From Bacteroidales bacterium (GTDB taxonomy: Bacteria; Bacteroidota; Bacteroidia; Bacteroidales; UBA7960): a stretch of 6,905 nt of DNA. The stretch covers positions 1 through 6,905 of the forward strand of contig SLNX01000150.1 of the NCBI GenBank assembly GCA_007132825.1. The letters are read 5' to 3'. Shown here one piece after another: positions 1-5,901 of this stretch (position 1 is the stretch's first letter; each line of letters starts with the position of its first letter). Under the pieces are notes generated by a model. The model searched no databases. It was not told the DNA's origin and saw nothing but the letters and a program-made list of their open reading frames with translations. Both the position numbers and the translations under genes were made by a program.

Positions 1-1504
1 GCAGGTGGGAATTACCTCTGGATGCGATTTGGGGAAGGTGTGTGATTGCAATAACCTGCATTTTTTTTGACATACCATCGAGGATGTTGGCCACTTTGGT
101 GCTTGTTTCGCCCGAAATTCCGGTATCAATCTCGTCAAAAATAATGGTTGGAAGCAGGTTCTTTGCGGAGATCATGCTTTTGATACTTAGCATAAACCTT
201 GACAACTCCCCTCCCGATGCTACTTTTGAAATATCTTGCAAAGAACCACCTGGATTGGCGTTAAACAGATAGGTTAGCTGGTCTTTTCCCTGCGGTGTTA
301 ATTCTTTTATTGGATCAAGCCGGATCTCAAAACGGGCATGGGGCATGGCAAGGTTTTTTAGGTTATGCAGCACCTCCTTGCATATTCCGGGAATGGCATT
401 CGCCCTTGCGCGCGATATTTCAGCCGCTTTTTTATTCAGTTCCTGCTCAACGCGGTTTAACTCCTGCTTCAATTCTCTGATCTTCCCTTCCAGCGACTCA
501 TTCTCAAGGATTTTATTTTGGTATTGATGTTTAACTTCAATGAGTTCTTCAATAGTCCGCACATTGTGTTTATGCAGTAGTTGTTTTAGCTGGTCCAGTC
601 GTGATTCAAGCCGTGCTGCCTCTTCCGGATCGTGTACCACGGCATCCTTTACCCCGTCAATGTCATCTGAAATATCTTTTGCCTCTATCATCAGGGACTC
701 CAATCTTTTGGCAAATTCTCCGTACTTTGATCCGAATTTGGAGAGCGGTTTAATGAGTGATAGGACCTCATTGATCAGATCAATTGAGTTAATGTCTGAA
801 TCGCGGAGAAGGTACTGGGTTTTTTCAAGATTGTAGATGATCTCTTCTGCGTGCCGGTGAACTGCTGCTTCCTCCTCAAGGTTTTCAAACTCTTGAACAT
901 CAAGCTTTGCTTTGTCAAGCTCGTCATATTGAAACTGATAATAATCAATATCAGCTTTGGCATTTTTTTCCGCACTCTCAAGGGTTTCAAGTTGATTTTT
1001 CCGTTCCCTGTAATGGTAAAAAAGTAACTTGTATGATTCACTTTGCTCAAGGATGTTTGCAAAACCATCCACGACGTGAAACTGGAAGTCAGATTTACCG
1101 ATAAGCAGGCTTTCATGTTGAGAGTGAATATCTATCAACCTTTCACTGATCAGTTTCATCACTTGAAGCGTTACCGGTGTATCATTGATGAAAGCACGCG
1201 ATTTTCCCTGGGGGGTTATTTCTCTTCTAAAATGTGAATTTGGATCATAGTCAAGGTCATGCTGAAGAAAAAGCTCGCGAATGTTTACCTTTTCTATACT
1301 GAAGGTACCTTCAATAATGCATTTTCTTTCTTTGTTTCGCAGTACCCTTGTATCTGCACGCTGGCCAAGTATCAGGGAGAGGGCACCAAGGAGGATCGAT
1401 TTTCCGGCACCTGTTTCACCGGTAATCACTGTCAGCCCGTCTCTGAAACCGGTGTCAAGCTTTTCAATCAGCGCGTAATTCTCGATCAGCAGGTGCTTCA
1501 GCAT
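1..1504 (-). CDS. recN: DNA repair protein RecN (SMC-like ATPase), 3' end beyond window
   Basis: RecN is a cytoplasmic SMC-family ATPase that acts early in recombinational repair of double-strand breaks. Reading from the ATG at 1504-1502, 501 codons stay open to the window edge. The N-terminus MLKHLLIENYALIEKL is typical of RecN. A Walker A motif GETGAGKS lies at residues 29-36, followed by the family segment LGQRAD. The RecN motif DIHSQHESLL sits near residue 140. A long acidic, lysine-rich coiled-coil middle spans roughly residues 160-370. The ABC signature ASGGELSR is at 429-436, Walker B IIFDEIDTGISG starts at 454, and the H-loop ITHLPQIAS has its His at 489. All ATPase motifs are therefore present. 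Family members are about 550-560 residues long, so roughly 50 C-terminal residues are missing only because the window ends. The gene is last of the visible minus-strand run, 47 bases after porD, and that gap carries its own promoter-like element and palindrome. Identification is very secure. Confidence 0.96.
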   Translation of the reverse strand, partial: MLKHLLIENYALIEKLDTGFRDGLTVITGETGAGKSILLGALSLILGQRADTRVLRNKERKCIIEGTFSIEKVNIRELFLQHDLDYDPNSHFRREITPQGKSRAFINDTPVTLQVMKLISERLIDIHSQHESLLIGKSDFQFHVVDGFANILEQSESYKLLFYHYRERKNQLETLESAEKNAKADIDYYQFQYDELDKAKLDVQEFENLEEEAAVHRHAEEIIYNLEKTQYLLRDSDINSIDLINEVLSLIKPLSKFGSKYGEFAKRLESLMIEAKDISDDIDGVKDAVVHDPEEAARLESRLDQLKQLLHKHNVRTIEELIEVKHQYQNKILENESLEGKIRELKQELNRVEQELNKKAAEISRARANAIPGICKEVLHNLKNLAMPHARFEIRLDPIKELTPQGKDQLTYLFNANPGGSLQDISKVASGGELSRFMLSIKSMISAKNLLPTIIFDEIDTGISGETSTKVANILDGMSKKMQVIAITHLPQIASRGNSHL

Positions 1505-1515
1505 CAGGTATTGGA

Positions 1516-1540
1516 TTTGTTATCCTGCAAAGATAACAAA
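1516..1540 (-). promoter_or_regulatory. Perfect inverted repeat overlapping a Bacteroidota -7 element before recN
   Basis: The gap between porD and recN contains arms TTTGTTATC (1516-1524) and GATAACAAA (1532-1540), a perfect 9-base inverted repeat around a 7-base spacer. Read on the minus strand, TATCTTTG (1535-1528) matches the Bacteroidota -7 consensus TAnnTTTG exactly and starts inside the first arm. A transcript would then begin near 1523, giving a leader of about 20 bases to the recN ATG at 1504. No TTG was found at the expected -33 spacing. The stem is AT-rich and has no following T-tract, so an intrinsic terminator is unlikely. An operator over the core promoter, or a short leader hairpin, are the plausible readings. 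The repeat is seen directly; the function is inferred. Confidence 0.5.
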
Positions 1541-1551
1541 CTTTCGAATCA

Positions 1552-2457
1552 TCAGTTGCGGTCTGCCATCCGGCGGTACTTTGAGCTGTTTGAAGGGTCT
1601 ATTTCGGTAAGAATTTCAATGGCTTTATTCTGCTCCATGGTTGGTGCGCCGCCAAACAAGTTAACGAGTTCGTCGCTTTTTGTTGTCATGATAATCTGCA
1701 TCAGGAAAGTATTCGGTCGCTCTCTGTGGGCTGATTGCAAACTTTCGAGTGCACCGAGCACCTCTGCTCTGCCAAGATCAATGTTGTCGGTCATGGTATC
1801 AAAACCAAGCCTGTGATACCTGTACATTGCCTGCCTCATTTGCCTGTATCGGTTATTCATGATGTTTTCGATGAGCCAGTAACGATTTCTTTGACTTTCA
1901 AAGGACTTCCAGCCGCGCTCCGGTGTGTTTTGAGCCAGGTTCACGATTTGCTGCGCTTTTTCAAAATAGGGGGTCCCTCCCATTGGAGAAAATGTGTCGA
2001 AATCAAATCCGATGATGATGTAGACGTAATAAGCGATCAATGAGGTTAGGTTGGATAAGAAAGCATTGTCTGCATATTCAAGCGGTTGGTGTTCACGATA
2101 CCGGAATTGCACATCCCTGTCGCGATGATTGAAAAGCGGACTGTCGTAAGCCGTGTTATATATGGGTCGGCGCGATTGTATCTGAATGCTTGCACGGTAT
2201 TCATCACCGCCCAGGCGTTCTTCGATGGTAATTTGTATAGAGGCCTCTATCCTCTCCCGTGTTTCAAACTGATATCCGGTCCAGTTTGTTTCATTAATGA
2301 ACTCCCTTAAATCGGCACGAAGCGTTTGCATGACTTGCCGCTCGGTTTCAGACATTCCAGGAGTGGAAATGGAGACCTGACAGTTAAGCTCCTGTCCGGC
2401 AAGATTGTTGCCGGCGATTAAAATTAAAGAAAAAAGAATCAGCAGGTTTTTCATCAT
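1552..2457 (-). CDS. porD: DUF4835 family protein, type IX secretion PorD-like
   Basis: This 301-residue exported protein matches the DUF4835 family as I remember it, which is also annotated as PorD of the type IX secretion system. That system moves gingipain- and adhesin-type proteins with C-terminal signals across the outer membrane of Bacteroidota; PorD's exact role is not well defined. Residues 1-21 form a signal peptide (hydrophobic LLILFSLILIAG, likely cleavage after NNLAG), and the mature protein starts QELNCQV. Family-like segments include RRPIYNTAYDSPLFNH (97-111), the stretch around QPLEY and FLSNLTSLIAYYVYIIIGFD (133-152), FSPMGGTPYF (156-165) and GWKSFESQRNRYWLIEN (182-198). Its ATG (2457-2455) overlaps the coaBC stop in ATGA, and a second ATG follows at once, so translational coupling is likely. 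The family is recognised with confidence; the PorD name is less certain than the DUF4835 assignment. Confidence 0.88.
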   Translation of the reverse strand: MMKNLLILFSLILIAGNNLAGQELNCQVSISTPGMSETERQVMQTLRADLREFINETNWTGYQFETRERIEASIQITIEERLGGDEYRASIQIQSRRPIYNTAYDSPLFNHRDRDVQFRYREHQPLEYADNAFLSNLTSLIAYYVYIIIGFDFDTFSPMGGTPYFEKAQQIVNLAQNTPERGWKSFESQRNRYWLIENIMNNRYRQMRQAMYRYHRLGFDTMTDNIDLGRAEVLGALESLQSAHRERPNTFLMQIIMTTKSDELVNLFGGAPTMEQNKAIEILTEIDPSNSSKYRRMADRN

Positions 2458-3662
2458 TTGACTAGGAATTTTTCAAGCATATCAACAATGTCGGTTGCAA
2501 CTTCCGATTTGTCTTTAAGAGGATAACGAAAAACTTGGTTTTTATTGTCTATGATGGTAATTTTATTGGTGTCATATCCAAAACCGGCAGCACTGTCCTT
2601 CAGTGAGTTCAGAATTATAAAGTCGAGATTTTTGTTTTTGAGCTTTTCGCGGGCATTTTTCTCTTCATCGGTTGTTTCAAGGGCAAATCCGACAAGCACC
2701 TGCTTTTCCTTTTTTTCACCCATCGCCCATAAAATATCAGGAGTAGGAATCAGTTCGAGCTTAACCATTTGCTTGTTTTTCCCTTTTTTGACTTTTTCCT
2801 GATGGATGGTTTTTGGCTTATAGTCAGCAACAGCTGCAGCCATTATGGCCGCATCACATGTTGTATAATGTGTCATGCATGAATTGTACATCTCCTCTGC
2901 CGTGGTAACTTTTGTCAGTACAATATTTGGGTGTTTACATTGAATGTCAACCGGTCCTGATACCAGGTTAACTTTAGCACCCCTGTTTGCAAGAGCTTTA
3001 GCGAGGGCGTATCCCATCTTCCCGGAAGCGTGATTGCCTATGTAGCGAACCGGGTCAATCGCTTCATGTGTTGGACCGGCTGTAACAAGTATCTGTTTGT
3101 TTTGCAAGGACAGTTTTTCCTGGCTGAAATAAGATTCCACCACATTGAATATATGCTCTGGCTCTTCCATCCGGCCTTTCCCCTCGTATCCGCAGGCAAG
3201 AAAACCTTCGGCGGGTTCAATCACATCAACATTGTTTTTTTTAAGATAATCAAGGTTTCTTTGAAAGGCAAAGTTTGCATACATTTTGCAATTCATTGCC
3301 GGAGCCAGAAACACTTTTTTATCAAAAGCGATCAGCGAGGTGGAAAGGGCATCATCTGCGATCCCATTGGCGAATTTTCCAATGATGTTAGCTGTGGCGG
3401 GAGCCACAATAAATACATCACCCCAGTCTGTTAATGCTACGTGCTCGGTGGTGTAGTCGTTCTCCGGACCAAAAACCTCATCATAAACCTTGTTCTCTGA
3501 GAGTGATTCAAGGGTTACCCGTGTAATGAATTCAAACGCATTTGCCGTTCCCACCACTTTGACTTCTGCACCAGCTTTTTTAAATAAACGAATTAGAAAA
3601 GCGGCTTTATAGGCAGCAATTCCACCGGAGATTCCCAATATGATCTTTTTGTCTTTGAGCAT
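2454..3662 (-). CDS. coaBC: Bifunctional CoaBC: phosphopantothenoylcysteine synthetase / decarboxylase (Dfp)
   Basis: CoaBC catalyses two steps of coenzyme A synthesis in the cytoplasm. The CoaB half joins cysteine to 4'-phosphopantothenate using CTP, and the FMN-dependent CoaC half decarboxylates the product to 4'-phosphopantetheine. The N-terminal CoaC domain (about residues 1-180) shows GISGGIAAYK, the active-site His in TEHVALT (His74), APATANIIGKFANGIADD, PAMN (121-124) and the catalytic Cys157 in GFLACGYEGKGRM. The CoaB domain follows, with VTAGPTHEAIDPVRYIGNHASGKMG (key Asn210), AAAVADYKPK and the lysine cluster EKVKK (289-293). The frame stays open to a TTG at 3671, but I chose the ATG at 3662-3660 (402 residues): MLKDKKIILGISGG is the normal family start, and it puts the catalytic residues close to the E. 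coli numbers (His75, Cys158, Asn210). No Shine-Dalgarno precedes either start. The gene lies about 52 bases after rpoZ and overlaps porD by 4 bases. Confidence 0.96.
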   Translation of the reverse strand: MLKDKKIILGISGGIAAYKAAFLIRLFKKAGAEVKVVGTANAFEFITRVTLESLSENKVYDEVFGPENDYTTEHVALTDWGDVFIVAPATANIIGKFANGIADDALSTSLIAFDKKVFLAPAMNCKMYANFAFQRNLDYLKKNNVDVIEPAEGFLACGYEGKGRMEEPEHIFNVVESYFSQEKLSLQNKQILVTAGPTHEAIDPVRYIGNHASGKMGYALAKALANRGAKVNLVSGPVDIQCKHPNIVLTKVTTAEEMYNSCMTHYTTCDAAIMAAAVADYKPKTIHQEKVKKGKNKQMVKLELIPTPDILWAMGEKKEKQVLVGFALETTDEEKNAREKLKNKNLDFIILNSLKDSAAGFGYDTNKITIIDNKNQVFRYPLKDKSEVATDIVDMLEKFLVK

Positions 3663-3714
3663 CGTTGACAAATCTTAAGGAGGATCTGACAGATGTTGAT
3701 GAAAGATTGGGTAT

Positions 3715-4044
3715 TTAAAGTTTTTTGTCTGTTTCCGGAACCCTGTAATAGACTTTGTCTGTAAGAAAAGAGTTGATGGCGATCAGGCTGGGTTTGGGCA
3801 GCTGTTCGTAATATCGGGCAATTTCAATTTGCTCGCGGTTTTCAAATACCTCTTCAAGGTTGTCGGTAGAACTGGCAAACTCTTCAAGTTTTGAATTCAG
3901 CTCCTCCTTCATCTCCTGCGCGATCTGGTTCGATCGTTTTGAAATGATTACCACAGACTGATAAATGTTACCCGTATCTTTATCAAACGCTCTGAGGTCC
4001 CTGGTTACGGTAGTTGTTTCAGATTTTACTTTTTTATATTCCAT
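3715..4044 (-). CDS. rpoZ: DNA-directed RNA polymerase omega subunit, Bacteroidota type
   Basis: This 109-residue protein matches the form of omega found in Bacteroidota, a small subunit that binds the beta-prime C-terminus and helps RNA polymerase assemble. The conserved core is DKDTGNIYQSVVIISKRSNQIAQEM (residues 21-45), where SKRSNQIA corresponds to the AKRARQL-like helix of other omegas. After a variable acidic linker (about 50-72) comes the lineage-specific tail around YYEQLPKPSLIAINSFLTDKVYYR (78-101). No membrane segment or signal peptide is present. The ATG at 4044-4042 lies 10 bases after the bamD stop, too close for a separate promoter, so the two genes are probably co-transcribed. 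Similarity to textbook omega is weak, so the call rests on the core motif, the size and the bamD/coaBC neighbours. Confidence 0.85.
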   Translation of the reverse strand: MEYKKVKSETTTVTRDLRAFDKDTGNIYQSVVIISKRSNQIAQEMKEELNSKLEEFASSTDNLEEVFENREQIEIARYYEQLPKPSLIAINSFLTDKVYYRVPETDKKL

Positions 4045-4054
4045 TGGTTGATTA

Positions 4055-4891
4055 TTATTTTACGGTATTTGTATTTGCTGATTCCCGGAAAGATGCAATC
4101 CTATTTTCAGCCTCTTCCTTCATTCGCTCTGCCTGACGCATATAGCCGCTTTCTGGATAGCGCCTTGCAAAGGCATTGAATGCTTCCAGTACATTCTCAA
4201 AACGCTCCTCCTGCCTTTGGGGAATGCTGTTGGAGGCAAATTCAAAATGCGCCTTGATGATCAGGAAAGTGGCTTCTTCCCGGTATTCTGAATCGGGAAA
4301 ATCTTTGTTGAATGTATCAAAGGTGGTGGCAGCTGCCATATAATCACTAATATTCATGAAAAGCTTGCCCGTGTTAAATCTTTTCTTTTCTAGCTTGTAG
4401 CGCAATTCATCGATCAGTTGATTGGCATCCTCAACCCGTTCACTGGTGGGATAGCGATTGATGAATCGTTGAAGTTCCCGAATTGCCTGCATGGTATTGG
4501 TTTGGTCGAGCGAATACCGGGGTGAATCCAGATATAAACAATATGCGCTGAGAAATGAAAACTCTTCTGCATGGGGACTTCTTGGAAAAGCATTTGCAAA
4601 GGATTTGAAGTAGTGACTTGCCAATGTGTAATCTCTCATCTTGTAATGTGCCATGGCATAATAATAGTTTATCTCTTCAGCCCTGGCGGTTCCCCTGAAA
4701 AAGGGGATAACATCAGTAAGCAGGGTAATGGCTCTTCCATAGTTTTCCTCTTCGTAGTATTCAATCGCCCTTTTGTATTTCAATTCGTAATCATCGCTTT
4801 TAAGCAAACGCTGATATTCACTGCAAGAGCTGAATATCATCAGAAAAAAGAAAAAACCGGGAAATATGTATATCCTTTTCGAAACTGACAT
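4055..4891 (-). CDS. bamD: Outer membrane assembly lipoprotein BamD (YfiO family)
   Basis: BamD is a periplasm-facing lipoprotein of the BAM complex, which folds beta-barrel proteins into the outer membrane with BamA. The product has a lipoprotein signal peptide, MSVSKRIYIFPGFFFFLMIFSSC, with the lipidated Cys at 23. The mature part (about 255 residues) is helical and TPR-like: KYKRAIEYYEEENYGRAITLL, INYYYAMAHYKMRDYTLASHYFKSFANAFPRSPHAEE, IRELQRFINRYPTSERVEDA, AATTFDTFNKDFPDSEYREEA and AFNAFARRYPESGYMRQA. The repeated F..[RK][YF]P.S pattern is the BamD/YfiO hallmark. An upstream in-frame ATG at 4924 would give 289 residues. I prefer 4891 (278 residues) because the extra MKCIHLNESLY makes an unusually long n-region for a lipoprotein signal. 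A -7 element at 4955-4962 fits either start. rpoZ follows after 10 bases. The frame has no defects. Confidence 0.92.
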   Translation of the reverse strand: MSVSKRIYIFPGFFFFLMIFSSCSEYQRLLKSDDYELKYKRAIEYYEEENYGRAITLLTDVIPFFRGTARAEEINYYYAMAHYKMRDYTLASHYFKSFANAFPRSPHAEEFSFLSAYCLYLDSPRYSLDQTNTMQAIRELQRFINRYPTSERVEDANQLIDELRYKLEKKRFNTGKLFMNISDYMAAATTFDTFNKDFPDSEYREEATFLIIKAHFEFASNSIPQRQEERFENVLEAFNAFARRYPESGYMRQAERMKEEAENRIASFRESANTNTVK

Positions 4892-4954
4892 GTATAAAGA
4901 TTCATTTAAGTGAATGCACTTCAAAATACCTTATAGGTTCGTTGAATCAGCCAG

Positions 4955-4962
4955 CAAAGATA
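4955..4962 (-). promoter_or_regulatory. Bacteroidota -7 promoter element for the bamD operon
   Basis: On the minus strand TATCTTTG matches TAnnTTTG exactly and is followed by C, as is common in this phylum. Transcription would start near 4950, giving leaders of about 26 bases to the ATG at 4924 or 59 bases to the preferred ATG at 4891. A TTTTG lies about 23 bases upstream in a T-rich stretch, slightly far for an ideal -33 box. This is the most likely promoter of bamD-rpoZ-coaBC-porD and perhaps recN. It is identical in sequence to the element before recN but lacks the flanking palindrome. Confidence 0.55.
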
Positions 4963-4995
4963 AACAATTAAACTGGAATGGATTGCAAAAAAAAC

Positions 4996-5709
4996 TTAAA
5001 GCTTTTTAATCTCTAAGCCACTAAATATCAGACCTCCCTTTATGTGAAGCACCTTTGATGGGTCAGTGCCGGCAGCGCGGCCATTTTTGTATCTCTGATC
5101 CTCTACTCCTGCAAATATATTCGAGATTGCCGTTTTTACAGTCCAATCCTGAGGCACATAAATGTTACAACCCCCAAAGATGCAGGAAACTTCCAGCGAA
5201 GCTGAATCCCGGATTACGGTATTCTCATGAAATACAATATCTGCACCACCAAACACACATACCACTTCTCCTCCAACAAATTCATCTGACTCTATTACGG
5301 TTTTACCACCACTGAATACATGAACCGCATTTACCGTTTTGTCGTTGACCTCATTTATCCATTCTCCTTTTTTTTTTATGCCCCCCAGCGTCCTGGGAAA
5401 CAGGAAAAGGATTCCGGCAATGATCAGAGCAATGGGTATGGCATAAGTGATGACCACAGAAAGTCCAACACCAAACACATACGGAGCCAGAAAGACCAGG
5501 CCGATGCTCAGCAATATCAATCCGGTTGTTCTGTTTTCTCGCGAAAAGAAAAAGTACAAACCCAGAAGTACGAGTATCATTGGCCATTTAAAGAGAAATG
5601 AAGGTACCTCAAATGGCAATCCGATATCGGTTTGCTGGAGCAAAAAGATACCGCCAATGATGATTAAAATGAAACCCAGAAGGGTTCTGCCAGACCTTTG
5701 ACTTTTCAT
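4996..5709 (-). CDS. Membrane protein with LiaF-like transmembrane and C-terminal domains
   Basis: This 237-residue protein is built like LiaI/LiaF-family membrane proteins. In Firmicutes, LiaF restrains the LiaRS cell-envelope stress two-component system; the role in Bacteroidota is not established. Four hydrophobic segments are visible at about residues 9-25 (LLGFILIIIGGIFLL), 42-55, 62-79 and 83-104, with a basic loop IKKK at 111-114. The soluble C-terminal half (about 120-237) repeats short turns of the form [VI]F[SGA]G: VFSGG (131-135), VFGGAD (152-157), IFGGCNIYVP (177-186), IFAGVED (198-204) and IFSG (228-231). This is the beta-helix-like pattern of the LiaF C-terminal domain. No kinase or regulator gene is visible beside it. 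The ATG at 5709-5707 begins MKSQRSGRTLLGF and has a promoter-like element 38 bases upstream. A run of ten A's encodes the interdomain lysines. The family call is good; the function is uncertain. Confidence 0.82.
   Translation of the reverse strand: MKSQRSGRTLLGFILIIIGGIFLLQQTDIGLPFEVPSFLFKWPMILVLLGLYFFFSRENRTTGLILLSIGLVFLAPYVFGVGLSVVITYAIPIALIIAGILFLFPRTLGGIKKKGEWINEVNDKTVNAVHVFSGGKTVIESDEFVGGEVVCVFGGADIVFHENTVIRDSASLEVSCIFGGCNIYVPQDWTVKTAISNIFAGVEDQRYKNGRAAGTDPSKVLHIKGGLIFSGLEIKKL
5368..5377 (-). repeat. A10 homopolymer at the domain boundary of the LiaF-like gene
   Basis: The coding strand has ten consecutive A's, read as the last base of ATA and then AAA AAA AAA, followed by GGA (residues 111-115, Ile-Lys-Lys-Lys-Gly). 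It is the longest homopolymer I noticed in the window and falls between the last membrane helix and the soluble domain. With one A added the frame reads IKKKRRMDK and stops at residue 119. With one A removed it reads IKKKENG and stops at 117. The intact frame on both sides supports ten as the true count, modulo three. Confidence 0.8.
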
Positions 5710-5746
5710 GTTTTCAGCTATTTATAAGTTTTTTTCGATGAACATG

Positions 5747-5754
5747 CAAATATA
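5747..5754 (-). promoter_or_regulatory. Bacteroidota -7 promoter element for the LiaF-like gene
   Basis: On the minus strand TATATTTG matches TAnnTTTG exactly and is followed by CATG. A start of transcription near 5743 would leave a leader of about 33 bases before the ATG at 5709. A TTTTG lies only 9 bases upstream, too near to serve as the -33 box, and no TTG was seen at the proper distance. The surrounding DNA is AT-rich, which makes chance matches easier. Confidence 0.5.
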
Positions 5755-5796
5755 ATACATTTTCAAAAGCATAAATTTAATTTATTTGCAGATTAA

Positions 5797-5831
5797 AATG
5801 TTTAATGTTTACGTGGATGAATCAAACATTA
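5797..5831. repeat. Heptamer repeats in the divergent intergenic region
   Basis: AATGTTT occurs twice in direct tandem (5797-5803 and 5804-5810) and once inverted as AAACATT (5824-5830). The second and third copies form an 8-base inverted repeat, TAATGTTT / AAACATTA (5803-5810 and 5824-5831), with a 13-base spacer. The cluster lies between the LiaF-like gene and the TonB-dependent receptor gene, about 43 bases upstream of the LiaF-like -7 element and about 70 bases before the receptor ATG. It could be a binding site for a regulator of one or both genes. The region is very AT-rich, so chance is a real alternative. In the rest of the 192-base region (5710-5901) I see only weak plus-strand promoter candidates: TTTATTTG at 5781-5788 and TACTTTTT near 5878, each one mismatch from TAnnTTTG. 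Confidence 0.35.
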
Positions 5832-5901
5832 TGACAGCCTTTTTGTTGATTATGCAAGACTAATTAATGAATTTATTTACTTTTTCAGATAATAAATAAC
5901 A

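Noticed and set aside
121..128. The Cys-to-Met/Tyr end of the CoaC PAMNCKMY segment as an unusual substitution of the PxMNxxMW motif.
   Set aside because: As I recall, Tyr in place of the final Trp is common in bacterial CoaBC proteins, so it is not evidence of altered function. The positions given here are residue numbers in the CoaBC protein.
775..1116. A 113-codon minus-strand frame inside recN.
   Set aside because: It is an out-of-frame shadow of the recN coiled-coil region. The real recN frame is open from 1504 to the window edge with all ATPase motifs.
1516..1540. The recN upstream inverted repeat as an intrinsic terminator for porD.
   Set aside because: The stem is AT-rich with only two G/C pairs per arm, and no U-tract follows it on the transcribed strand.
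1259..1816. A 185-codon open plus-strand frame.
   Set aside because: It runs antisense across the recN start and the end of porD, both of which have clear family motifs in their own frames. The translated sequence has no recognisable domain.
3030..3434. A 134-codon plus-strand frame opposite coaBC.
   Set aside because: It is antisense to the conserved CoaC/CoaB catalytic motifs and has low-complexity Phe/Ile/His content typical of a shadow frame.
3663..3671. TTG at 3671 as the coaBC start, giving three extra residues.
   Set aside because: The ATG at 3662 gives the usual family N-terminus and near-standard numbering of the catalytic residues, and no ribosome-binding sequence favours the TTG.
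3684..3694. Short palindrome ATCTG-A-CAGAT in the rpoZ-coaBC gap.
   Set aside because: Five-base arms with a one-base centre are too short to stand out from chance, and no promoter element or T-tract accompanies them.
3677..3764. Plus-strand 23-codon reading frame (ATG at 3693) preceded 9 bases upstream by a strong Shine-Dalgarno-like AAGGAGG at 3677-3683.
   Set aside because: It is antisense to the end of rpoZ and the rpoZ-coaBC gap, and has no plus-strand TAnnTTTG element that I can see. Bacteroidota make little use of Shine-Dalgarno sequences, so the match is probably chance.
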